Positions 8,633 through 16,688 of a stretch of 64,000 nucleotides of DNA are shown here, one piece after another; positions within the stretch are counted from its first letter, which is position 1; each line of letters opens with the position of its first letter. The position numbers and the translations under genes are program-made. The stretch lies in contig NZ_JAALCR010000021.1 in assembly GCF_011065895.1 (NCBI RefSeq), positions 1 through 64,000 of the forward strand, read 5' to 3'. The notes under the pieces are model-generated. The model was not told the origin of the DNA and made no database searches. It was given only the letters and a program-made list of their open reading frames with translations. The stretch comes from Paludisphaera rhizosphaerae (lineage in GTDB: Bacteria; Planctomycetota; Planctomycetia; Isosphaerales; Isosphaeraceae).

Positions 8633-9988
8633 TCAAGGACGAGGCTCGCTCGCCGGCCGCTCGATGATCGCGCGGGCGATGGCCCCAGCCATGATCTCAA
8701 TCCCCTGCTGATTGAAGTGGCAGCAATCGTCGACGTAGAGCGATTCGGGGTGGTCGCGGAAGAGGCCGGTGAGGTCGGTGAAGGCGACGCCCCGGTCGCC
8801 TAGAGCCTTGCCGTTCCGGACCAGCAGCGGATAGCCCTTTTCGACGCCCCGGCGGTAGGGGTGCTCTTCCTTGTACGACAGCCGCTTCTCGGCGGCGTCC
8901 ATCGGCTTGGAATCGGCGACGTACTGGTTGGGCTGGAGGAAGTGGAAGTAGCGGGCCCCGTTGCGACGGCAGAGGGCGTCGATCGACAGGGAGGCGTTCG
9001 ACCAGATCGAGGCCAGATACTCGTACAACTCGCCGCGATCGTCGAACTTGCGCAGAGGGCCGGTCGCGACGTACGGGCCGGGCTTGTCCTGGAGATCCTG
9101 ATGCCGCATGACGATCTGGTAGCGCTCCCAGTCCAGGCGGCGGTCGCGGAGCTTCCAGAAAACGTTGCAGAGGATCGACCACCGCCAGGGGGGTCGAGAC
9201 ACCCAGCGAGCCAGGGCGTTGCGGCTCTCCTCGATCTCGTTGAGCTTGGTCCTGATGACGCCCAGGAACGGATCGTCGCCGCCAACGCGGGCATACCAGC
9301 TCCGGGGGAAGGCGGGGAAGACCTGATGCGGCTCGTTTTCCAACTCGTAGAGGGCGACCTCATTGAAACCGTCGATGTTGACCACGAGGTCGAACTCGGC
9401 CCCCAGCGCCATCAGGTAGGCGAGCGTCGCCAACTGCTGCGGCTCCTTGTAACCGCCCAGGGCGAGGTTCACAAAGACGAACGTCTTGTCCGCGTACTCG
9501 GGCGACTCCTTCAGAGCCTCCTCCAGCCGCTTCGTCCCGTTGAGGCCGAAGTAGCAGGCGACGGAGCCTCCCGTCACGCCGACGATCACCTTGCCCGGCT
9601 CGCGCTTCTGGATGGGCTCCTTATCGTCGAGATATCCATAAGCGGAGGCCGACGCCTGCCGCCCGTCGGACGCCCGCACGAACCCGCTCGGGACGCTGGG
9701 GTTCTGGACGTAGCCGACATACGGATGGACGTCGGAGACGATCGACGTGCCGACGCTCTCAGGGCGGTTGGCGCGCTCGCGGCGTTCCTCCTGCATCCCA
9801 GCCCACGAGAAGGGCTGGCGAGTGGCCGCGGAATACATCAGCCCGGCGAGGACCTCGCAGGCCAGCCAGGTCAGCAGCAGCAGAATCGCCCCGAACGCCA
9901 GTCTCTTGCCCATTCCCAGGCGTTTCCGCCGGCGCGGAGCGGCCGCAGCGGGCTCATCGCCGATCCTGAACACGTCGTCGGTCGCCAC
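8633..9988 (-). CDS. Membrane-anchored SGNH/GDSL hydrolase-like protein
   Basis: About 451 residues. One N-terminal hydrophobic helix (LAFGAILLLLTWLACEVLAG) follows a basic stretch (APRRRKRLGMGKR), so the enzyme domain should be outside the membrane. The extracytoplasmic part has SGNH features: a GVTGGSVA block carrying the candidate nucleophile Ser, a later VNIDGFNEV block with an Asn, and near the C-terminus DDCCHFNQQG, matching the DxxH catalytic pair. Such proteins often act as esterases or O-acetyl transfer/removal enzymes on surface polymers; the substrate here is unknown. I prefer the GTG start because a GGAGGG ribosome site lies about eight bases upstream; the frame stays open to about 10045. 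Confidence 0.75.
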   Translation of the reverse strand: MATDDVFRIGDEPAAAAPRRRKRLGMGKRLAFGAILLLLTWLACEVLAGLMYSAATRQPFSWAGMQEERRERANRPESVGTSIVSDVHPYVGYVQNPSVPSGFVRASDGRQASASAYGYLDDKEPIQKREPGKVIVGVTGGSVACYFGLNGTKRLEEALKESPEYADKTFVFVNLALGGYKEPQQLATLAYLMALGAEFDLVVNIDGFNEVALYELENEPHQVFPAFPRSWYARVGGDDPFLGVIRTKLNEIEESRNALARWVSRPPWRWSILCNVFWKLRDRRLDWERYQIVMRHQDLQDKPGPYVATGPLRKFDDRGELYEYLASIWSNASLSIDALCRRNGARYFHFLQPNQYVADSKPMDAAEKRLSYKEEHPYRRGVEKGYPLLVRNGKALGDRGVAFTDLTGLFRDHPESLYVDDCCHFNQQGIEIMAGAIARAIIERPASEPRP

Positions 9989-10145
9989 CGGCGGGCCCTC
10001 CCTGGTCCTGATCTCCGGCCATAATCGCCCGCACCATACCCGCAAGCCGGCAATCCGGGCAACGTCGATCGGGCCGCCCCTGGACTCGCCCTCGACCGCC
10101 GGTTATACAGGCGTTGAACAATCTTCAACGCCTCGAGGACAGCTC

Positions 10146-11474
10146 ATGGACCCGTTCGAGCCCGCCCCCGCGACGTTCACCCGACGCGCCGCGATCGGCG
10201 CGATGGCCGCCGGCGCGATCGCCGCTCCGCACCTCCACGCCGAGGAGCCGCCCAACTCCCCAAGCCCGCCCAAACGCCCCCGAATCGCCGCCGTCGTCAC
10301 CTGCTACTGGAAGACCTCCCACGGCCAGGGGATCATCGACCGCTTCCTCGACGGCTACGGCTGGCAGGGCTCGCACCATCGGCCGGCGCTCGACATCGTC
10401 TCCCTCTACGTCGATCAGCGGCCCGACAACGACCTGACCGACGAGCGGCTGGCTCGCCATCCGGGATTGAAGCTCTACCCGACAATCGCGGAAGCCCTCA
10501 CCCGGGGCGGAAACACCCTCGACGTCGACGGCGTGGTCCTGATCGGCGAACACGGCAAGTACGCCCGCGACGACCTGGGACGCGTCCACTACCCGAGATA
10601 CGAGTTCTTCAGCCAGGTCGTCGACGTCTTCCGCAAGACGGGCCGGACGGTTCCCGTGTTCAACGACAAGCACCTCTCCTGGAACTGGGAATGGGCCAAG
10701 GCGATGGTCGCCGCCTCTCGCGAGTTGAACTTCCCGTTCCTCGCGGGCTCGTCGCTCCCCGTAACCTGGCGGATCCCCGAGTATGAGACGCCCCCCGACG
10801 CCGTCATCGAGGAAGCCGTCTGCGTCGGCTACGGCGGTGTGGACAGCTATGACTTCCACGGCCTGGAGTCGCTCCAGTGCTTCACCGAGCGCCGTCGCGG
10901 CGGTGAGACGGGGGTCAAGGCCGTCGAAATCCTCCGAGGCGCAGACGTCTGGAAGGCGATCGACCCGGCCTCCGGCGGCTCGGCCCAACTCCGATCGCTG
11001 TTCGACGCCTGCCTCTGCCGGAGCTTCCGCCTGACCTCCCCCCTGCCCACCTACGGCAACGCCTTCCCGACGCTCGAACAGGCCGCGAAGGTCGTCCCCG
11101 ACCCGATCCTCTACCGCCTGCACTACAACGACGGCCTCGTCGGCAGCCTGTTCATGATGTCGGGCCTGGTGCAGGATTTCACCGTCGCGCTCAAGCTGGC
11201 AGGCGATCCCGCGATCCGGTCGACGCAGCTCTACCTTTGCGGGATCTCGCCCAACCAGACCCTCCCCAACTTCTTCAGCCCGCTGGCCAACCACATCGAG
11301 GCGATGTTCCTCACCGGCAAGGCGCCGTACCCCGTGGAACGAACGCTGCTGACGTCGGGCGTGATCTGCACGGCGGTCGAGTTGATGGCCGAAAAGCGAC
11401 GCCAGATCGACACCCCCGACCTGGCGGCAATCTCCTACCGCGTGCCTCGCGAATCCCAGTACATGAGGAGCTGA
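10146..11474 (+). CDS. Tat-exported conserved protein of unknown function (paralogue 1 of a tandem pair)
   Basis: A 442-residue protein with a twin-arginine-type signal (TRRAAIGAMAAGAIAAP, residues about 14-30). It shares long conserved blocks with the next gene: DIVSLYVDQR, (I/L)IGEHG, YPRYEFF, VPVFNDKHLS, FPFLAGSSLPVTWR, DFH.LE..Q, RR.GGETGV and YPVERTLL. I do not recognise a Pfam-type family or catalytic site. Conserved His, Asp and Lys residues in FNDKHLS and DFHGLE could form an active or metal site, which is inference. The two genes are separated by only seven bases and are almost certainly co-transcribed and translated together. Confidence 0.75.
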   Translation: MDPFEPAPATFTRRAAIGAMAAGAIAAPHLHAEEPPNSPSPPKRPRIAAVVTCYWKTSHGQGIIDRFLDGYGWQGSHHRPALDIVSLYVDQRPDNDLTDERLARHPGLKLYPTIAEALTRGGNTLDVDGVVLIGEHGKYARDDLGRVHYPRYEFFSQVVDVFRKTGRTVPVFNDKHLSWNWEWAKAMVAASRELNFPFLAGSSLPVTWRIPEYETPPDAVIEEAVCVGYGGVDSYDFHGLESLQCFTERRRGGETGVKAVEILRGADVWKAIDPASGGSAQLRSLFDACLCRSFRLTSPLPTYGNAFPTLEQAAKVVPDPILYRLHYNDGLVGSLFMMSGLVQDFTVALKLAGDPAIRSTQLYLCGISPNQTLPNFFSPLANHIEAMFLTGKAPYPVERTLLTSGVICTAVELMAEKRRQIDTPDLAAISYRVPRESQYMRS

Positions 11475-11481
11475 CGCCCCG

Positions 11482-12717
11482 ATGCGGAACCCCAAGACGA
11501 CCGACGAGGCCGCCCAGCCCTCCCCCTCGCCTGCCCCCGGCCGCAAGCGACTTGCGATCATCACGACCGTCTGGAAGTACCTGACCCACGCGCAACACAT
11601 GGGCGACCGCTTCCTCGTCGGCTATCCCCTGGACGGCGCCTGGAAACGACCGGCGATCGACGTGGTCTCGGTCTACGTCGACCAGCGCACGGCCGGCGAT
11701 CTGTCGGGAGAGCGCGCGGCCGCTCACGGCTTCACGGTCTATCCCAAGATCGCCCAGGCCCTCCGCTGCGGGGGGGACAAACTGGCCGTCGACGCCGTGC
11801 TCATCATCGGCGAGCATGGCGATTATCCCCACAACGCCAAGGGGCAGATCCTCTATCCCCGATACGAATTCTTCGAGGTTGTCGCCTCCGTGTTCGAGGC
11901 CGACGGCCGTTCCGTGCCGGTCTTCAATGACAAGCACCTCTCGTACAGCTTCACCAAGGCGAAGGCGATGGTCGACGCCTCGAAGCGGCTGAAGTTCCCG
12001 TTTCTCGCGGGCTCGTCGTTGCCGGTGACCTGGCGGCTTCCGTCGGTGGACCTTCCGTTCGGCGCGGTGGTCGAGGACGCCCTGATGGTGGGCGTCGGCG
12101 GTTCGGACGCGATGGACTTCCACGCGCTGGAGGCCATGCAAAGCGTCCTGGAACGCCGCAAGGGGGGCGAAACCGGCGTGCGACGGGTCGACATGATCCA
12201 GGGGGACGCCGTCTGGCGGGCTCGCGACGCCGGCAAGTGGTCGCGCGAGTTGCTCGGCGCGGCGCTCTCGCGATCGGACTCGCTTCAGGGGCTCTCGGTC
12301 CAGGACGGTCGACCGCAGGCGCTCGCCGAAGGGGACGAGATCGCCCGGATCGCCGAGAAACCGGCCGCGTACTTCATCGAGTATCGCGACGGCACGAAGG
12401 CGACGTTGCTTATGCTCAACGGCGTGTTGCGAGATTACAACCTCGCCGTGAAGGTTCAGGGCCGTCCCGAGCCCCTCTCGATGCAGTTTCTGTTGCCGCC
12501 AGACCCGAACGTCGCGTACTCGGCGCAGTTGATGAACCACGTCGTGACGATGATCGAATCGGGCCGCGCTCCCTATCCCGTTGAACGCACTCTGCTGGTC
12601 TGCGGCGTGCTGGACGCCTGCCTGGACGCTCGAATGAACAACCTGGGGCCCATCGAAACACCCCAACTGGCCCTTCGCTACGAGCCCCCTCGCGAGTCGC
12701 TGTTCGCCAGGACCTGA
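11482..12717 (+). CDS. Conserved protein of unknown function (paralogue 2 of a tandem pair)
   Basis: A 411-residue paralogue of the preceding gene with all the shared blocks (DVVSVYVDQR, IIGEHGDYP, FNDKHLSYS, FPFLAGSSLPVTWR, RRKGGETGV, YPVERTLLVCGV). Its N-terminus (MRNPKTTDEAAQPSPSPAPG) has neither a hydrophobic signal nor a twin-arginine motif, so it appears cytoplasmic or is exported by riding with its partner. The start ATG lies seven bases after the stop of paralogue 1. Function unknown; the pair may form a heteromer. Confidence 0.75.
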   Translation: MRNPKTTDEAAQPSPSPAPGRKRLAIITTVWKYLTHAQHMGDRFLVGYPLDGAWKRPAIDVVSVYVDQRTAGDLSGERAAAHGFTVYPKIAQALRCGGDKLAVDAVLIIGEHGDYPHNAKGQILYPRYEFFEVVASVFEADGRSVPVFNDKHLSYSFTKAKAMVDASKRLKFPFLAGSSLPVTWRLPSVDLPFGAVVEDALMVGVGGSDAMDFHALEAMQSVLERRKGGETGVRRVDMIQGDAVWRARDAGKWSRELLGAALSRSDSLQGLSVQDGRPQALAEGDEIARIAEKPAAYFIEYRDGTKATLLMLNGVLRDYNLAVKVQGRPEPLSMQFLLPPDPNVAYSAQLMNHVVTMIESGRAPYPVERTLLVCGVLDACLDARMNNLGPIETPQLALRYEPPRESLFART

Positions 12718-12782
12718 AAGGAACGGCTCGCCCCGATTGCGCCTGTTGTCGACTTCCCCTCGTCTTCCCCGCCCTTTCTTTC

Positions 12783-12803
12783 GAAAGCCTGACCTAGGCT
12801 TTC
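12783..12803. terminator. Possible hairpin terminator
   Basis: gaaagcct and aggctttc form an eight-base stem around a five-base loop, about 65 bases after the stop of paralogue 2 and before the PilZ gene. There is no clear T tract, so the call is tentative. Confidence 0.35.
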
Positions 12804-12871
12804 AATAGAGACCGGGACTGGGACCCGGCGACCCAAAATGGGAAGAGTCGCACGAACCGGACGAGCCGCCG

Positions 12872-13261
12872 ATGTTTAGACCTTCGCGACAGCACTTCCG
12901 GGGGGACGCCCCCCAGCTCAACACCCGCGTTTTCGACCGTCGATGCGCTCCGCGACGAGAGGTGCGTTCTCCAGGCGGCTGGCTCTGCTGGTCGTCGCGG
13001 CTGGACGACGAGGCGGTCGAAGCCCACATCGTCAACCTGAGCCGGGGCGGAGCCGGCCTGCTAGTGAAGAAGGTCCCGCCGGAGGACTCAATCCTCCGGC
13101 TGGTCCTCACCGGAGCCGGCGGTTCGGTCGTCGAGGGCTGGGCGGTCGGGTCCCGCGAAAGCTCGATCGAGGGCTGGACCTTCCTGCACATGCGGTTCTC
13201 ACACCCCTGCCCTCAGTCGGCCCTGGAGCGGCTGTTGAATCAGACCGCGACGAGCGAGTGA
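12872..13261 (+). CDS. PilZ domain protein
   Basis: A 129-residue protein matching the PilZ cyclic-di-GMP receptor fold. The two hallmark motifs are present: RxxxR within RRCAPRR (residues 23-29) and NLSRGG (55-60, the [D/N]xSxxG motif). They are separated by one beta strand, as usual. The rest is a short beta barrel and a C-terminal helix. It has no attached output domain, so it probably works by binding c-di-GMP and docking to a partner. Binding is inferred from motif conservation. Confidence 0.8.
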   Translation: MFRPSRQHFRGDAPQLNTRVFDRRCAPRREVRSPGGWLCWSSRLDDEAVEAHIVNLSRGGAGLLVKKVPPEDSILRLVLTGAGGSVVEGWAVGSRESSIEGWTFLHMRFSHPCPQSALERLLNQTATSE

Positions 13262-13302
13262 CCTTCCTCGCTTAGCCCGCCTGCGACTCCGAGGACGCGC
13301 CG

Positions 13303-14280
13303 TCATCGCCCCAGATGACGGGCCAAAAAGGCGACGAGCTCGCCAGGCACCGCGTCTTCGGGGTCGCCGTAGTCGTCGTTGTGAAGCAGGATGCACTCGA
13401 CCCCCAGCGGGTCGAGTCGTTCCTTGAGCGCGACGCCGAACTCAGGGTGATGGATCCCCCATCCGCGAGCGGCGTCCGGGGGGATCGGCTTCCTCGGTTC
13501 GGAGTACGCCATGACGACCGGCGGCGCGCCCGGCGCGACGTGCGTCAGCGGCGAGGCGTCCTCGTACTTCGCCGCCATCGACGGGTCATCGAGCTTTGCG
13601 TCTTCAGGCAAGCCGAAGAACGGCCGGATGGCCACGTGCTCGTGCGCCCGGCCGCCGATTCGCGACCGGATGAACCGCGGGTCGTACGAGGTCTGCGCGC
13701 CGATCACCGCCAGACAGGACAGCCGAGACGACCTGCGACCGAGCGGATCGGGAGCCTCCGGCCTGGCAAGGTCCGTGTGGAACCCCAACCAGAGCGCGAT
13801 CCCCGCGCCGGCTGAATCTCCACATCCGGCGATCCGGTCGCCGTCGAGCCCGAATTCCGCGGCGTGCTCGCGCAGATACTGAACGGCACGGGCCCCGTCG
13901 AGCATCGGCGCGGGATACGGAGCCTGCTTCGAAAGCCGGTAGTTCGCCGAGGCCACCGCGATCCCCCGTTCGCGACAGCGCCGAATGAGCCAGGCCGGAA
14001 CGCTCGACTTGTCTCCCCCCATGAAGCCGCCGCCATGGAAGAAGACCACCACGGGCGCCAATTCCGGAGGACCGACCGCGGGCCCCGAGGGGAGCCAGAG
14101 GTCCAGCACGTTGCGATCAAAAGGGCCGTAGCGGAGGTTCCCTCGATCGGGCCTGCGCGAGACGGCCGCCGCCGCGGCCAGCCGGTCGCGCAGGCGCGCC
14201 AGGACGTCTCCGGCCAGGGGGAGCAGAGCCAGCGAAAGCGCAATCGCGCCGGGCGCGAATTGTCGAAGGGTCCGGAACAT
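13303..14280 (-). CDS. Alpha/beta hydrolase, hormone-sensitive-lipase (HGGG) type
   Basis: A 325-residue esterase-like enzyme. The oxyanion-hole motif FFHGGGFMGG and nucleophile elbow GDSAGAG are both clear, with acid and base candidates later (HNDDYGDPE near the C-terminus). A hydrophobic N-terminal segment (LRQFAPGAIALSLALLPLAG) acts as a signal or anchor, so the enzyme is likely exported or membrane-tethered. The class hydrolyses short-chain esters or carbamates; the natural substrate is unknown. It is divergent from the following membrane protein gene. Confidence 0.85.
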   Translation of the reverse strand: MFRTLRQFAPGAIALSLALLPLAGDVLARLRDRLAAAAAVSRRPDRGNLRYGPFDRNVLDLWLPSGPAVGPPELAPVVVFFHGGGFMGGDKSSVPAWLIRRCRERGIAVASANYRLSKQAPYPAPMLDGARAVQYLREHAAEFGLDGDRIAGCGDSAGAGIALWLGFHTDLARPEAPDPLGRRSSRLSCLAVIGAQTSYDPRFIRSRIGGRAHEHVAIRPFFGLPEDAKLDDPSMAAKYEDASPLTHVAPGAPPVVMAYSEPRKPIPPDAARGWGIHHPEFGVALKERLDPLGVECILLHNDDYGDPEDAVPGELVAFLARHLGR

Positions 14281-14566
14281 GGAGCAGCCTCAAGGGTGTT
14301 CGTCAGGCCGGGACGGGCCGACTCCGCACGCTCCCCGTTAGAGCACGCCGCGTTCCAAACGGCTCGGGCGTTCAAATCGCCTTGACCGTCTCGTCGGGCC
14401 TGCTAAAAGAGCGGCGTCCGCCCGCACCTCCAGCATCGCGCTCCGGCCGCATCGGCAATTCTTGCCGGCCCGGAGGCGGAAGTTTGTCGAAATTACAACG
14501 GACGGCCGCCCCGTCGCGATAGGAAGTCGCGCGGGATTTCAGCAACCAGGGACGGGGGCTCCTTTC

Positions 14567-15361
14567 GTGAGCAAGTCGAAGAAGACTCATCGGTCGACGG
14601 CCGAGAAGAAACCGCTGCTTCGCCGAATCATCTATTTCGTGGTCATGATCATGACCGGCGGCGGGGCGGGGATCGGCGGCTGGCTCTGCAAGGATTATCC
14701 CCAACTGCAGCCGATCGTCACGATGCTCCTGGGCAAGCCCGGAGAAGAAGGCGACGGATCCGGCGAGGGGCTCCCGAACATCAAGGCGGCCGTGAAATCG
14801 GCCGTCGCCGGCGCGTTCTCAGCCTCGGAGAATCGACCGGGCGTCTATCAGGTGACGATCGACACCGTCCAGCTCGACCCCAAGTCCTTCACCCCCGGAC
14901 GGACGGTCGACATCCAGGCCCGCGTCCGCAAGATCGACGCCGACGGCATCGAGTCGCTCGTCTGGGAAAGCAAGACCTTCGGCGAGAACCTGGCCGTCGT
15001 CGGCCGCGACGAACTCTCGGCGCACTGGACGAACCGGCCGTTCGAGGTCGAGTGGCGAAGCGGCGACCGCTTCATGGTCGAGGTCTACGACCGGAAAGCC
15101 GGCTTCTTCTCAAACCAGGAATTCCGGATGGCCCGCCGGGACGCGAACGTCTTCCCGCTCTCCGCCGGCGAATTCGCCCTCGAAGCCGACGGCCGTCCCA
15201 AGCCGGGGACCGACCCCTCGCGCAACCGCGTGGTCCTCGCCTCCCGGCGCACCGGCGATTCAGCGACCCGCCCCAGCCAACCCGCGCGAGACTCCGCCCC
15301 CGCACGCCGGGGCCCTGACCAGCCTACCGACGTGGCCGAGCGCCCCATCATCATTCGCTGA
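14567..15361 (+). CDS. Hypothetical single-pass membrane protein
   Basis: A 264-residue protein with a basic N-terminus (VSKSKKTHRSTAEKKP), one transmembrane helix (IIYFVVMIMTGGGAGIGGWL) and an outside domain with beta-rich sequence such as GVYQVTIDTVQLD, followed by a Pro/Arg-rich disordered tail. The region GRTVDIQARVRKIDADGIE and WRSGDRFMVEVYDRK looks like a C2- or beta-sandwich-type fold, without certainty. I prefer the GTG at 14567 over an upstream in-frame ATG at 14462 because it has a purine-rich upstream region and a sensible membrane topology. It precedes the DUF3006 gene by 26 bases and may share its transcript. Confidence 0.65.
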   Translation: MSKSKKTHRSTAEKKPLLRRIIYFVVMIMTGGGAGIGGWLCKDYPQLQPIVTMLLGKPGEEGDGSGEGLPNIKAAVKSAVAGAFSASENRPGVYQVTIDTVQLDPKSFTPGRTVDIQARVRKIDADGIESLVWESKTFGENLAVVGRDELSAHWTNRPFEVEWRSGDRFMVEVYDRKAGFFSNQEFRMARRDANVFPLSAGEFALEADGRPKPGTDPSRNRVVLASRRTGDSATRPSQPARDSAPARRGPDQPTDVAERPIIIR

Positions 15362-15387
15362 CTTTTTGACCTGATGGAGGTCTCGCC

Positions 15388-15624
15388 GTGCCCGTCCAGC
15401 TCTCGGTCGATCGTTTCGAAGGCGACCTCGCCGTCCTCGCCACGGAGGACGGCGCGTCGATCGACGTCCCCCGCGCCTGGCTGCCGGAAGGGGCCAAGCC
15501 CGGAGACGTCCTGACGCTCTCCCTCCAGCGCGACGACGCGGCGACGGCGAAGCTCGCCGCCGACACGAAGAAAGTCCAGGACGAACTCAAGGCGACCGAT
15601 CCGGGGGGGGACATCACGCTGTGA
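15388..15624 (+). CDS. DUF3006 domain protein
   Basis: A 78-residue protein matching the DUF3006 pattern (SVDRFEGDLAVLATEDGASIDVPRAWLP), a small beta-barrel-like family commonly encoded beside ComEC-type metallo-hydrolases. It starts with GTG, preceded by a good ribosome site (ggagg at 15376-15380). Its TGA overlaps the GTG start of the next gene by four bases (gtga), so the two are translationally coupled. Confidence 0.8.
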   Translation: MPVQLSVDRFEGDLAVLATEDGASIDVPRAWLPEGAKPGDVLTLSLQRDDAATAKLAADTKKVQDELKATDPGGDITL

Positions 15625-16592
15625 CGGCCCTCCACGTCCTCCGCCGCCGGTTCCTCGCGTTCGTCGCCATGGCCGCGGCCGTCGCGACGTTCTCCGCGCC
15701 GGCTCGTCCCGAAGGGCCCGGCGGCCGCGCGACCTCAACCGGGCGGCTCGTTATCGACGTCCTCGACGTCGGTCAGGGGGACGCGATCCTGATCCGATCG
15801 CCCGAGGGGAAGGCCGTCCTCGTCGACGCCGGCCCGACTCGCGAAGGGGCCATGAAAGCCCTTCGCGCCCGGGGCGTCGAGGCGATCGACCTGGTGGTCG
15901 TCACTCACCATCATCTGGATCACCACGGCGGGATGGAGTCCGTGATCCGAGAGTTCCACCCGCGATACTTCCTGGCCACCAACTCGCCGCACACCACGAA
16001 GAGCTGGCTCAGCCTGCTGGAGACCGTCAAGGCGGAGGGGATCACGGCCGTCGCGCCGACGGAAAAGGCGCGCCGGATCGAGCTGGGCTCGACGACGATC
16101 ACGATCCTGCCGCAGGCCCCCTACGACGACAAGGACGAGAACGACAACTCGATCGGCCTCCGCGTACAACACGGTGGGTTCTCGATGCTGATGACCGGCG
16201 ACAGCGAACCGCTATCGCGGAAATGGTGGCAGAGCAACTGCCCCGACCTGCTCCGCGACTGTTCGGTGCTGAAACTGGCCCATCACGGCAGCCACAACGG
16301 GACCGACGTCGCCTGGCTGGACATCGTCCGCCCCGAGCTGGCCGTGGTCAGCGTGGGAACGGGAAACAGCTACGGGCACCCCCACGCCGAAACCCTCGAT
16401 CTCCTCAAGCGGACCCGGATCCCCCTGGTTCGGACCGATCAGTGGGGGACGATCACGATGGTCAGCAACGGCGAGACGTGGAATCTCGTCTCCTCGGGGC
16501 TCGCCCGACGCAACGCGGAACGCAAGGGATCGGCGGTCGCCGCCGGCGACTCCGGGCGGTCCTCGTCGCGTTCGGCTTCGCGTCGACGATGA
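15621..16592 (+). CDS. Exported ComEC/Rec2-like metallo-beta-lactamase fold hydrolase
   Basis: A 323-residue protein with a signal-like N-terminus (FLAFVAMAAAVATFSAP) followed by the soluble metallo-beta-lactamase domain found at the C-terminus of ComEC. Motifs: DVGQGDAILI, THHHLDHHGG (the HxHxDH metal site), MTGDSE and LAHHGSHNG. In ComEC this domain is linked to processing of DNA at the surface; stand-alone versions are thought to be phosphodiesterases or nucleases. There is no ComEC membrane channel domain here. The C-terminal tail is Ser/Arg-rich. It is coupled to the DUF3006 gene through a four-base stop/start overlap. Confidence 0.85.
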   Translation: MTALHVLRRRFLAFVAMAAAVATFSAPARPEGPGGRATSTGRLVIDVLDVGQGDAILIRSPEGKAVLVDAGPTREGAMKALRARGVEAIDLVVVTHHHLDHHGGMESVIREFHPRYFLATNSPHTTKSWLSLLETVKAEGITAVAPTEKARRIELGSTTITILPQAPYDDKDENDNSIGLRVQHGGFSMLMTGDSEPLSRKWWQSNCPDLLRDCSVLKLAHHGSHNGTDVAWLDIVRPELAVVSVGTGNSYGHPHAETLDLLKRTRIPLVRTDQWGTITMVSNGETWNLVSSGLARRNAERKGSAVAAGDSGRSSSRSASRRR

Positions 16593-16688
16593 TCGCCCTT
16601 CCCCGATTGGGGTCGTCCGTGTAGGATTCCCCACCCGCCCCATGGAAGGGCCGGGGCGATCCGGCGTCGCAGACGGAGGGAGCCGGCG

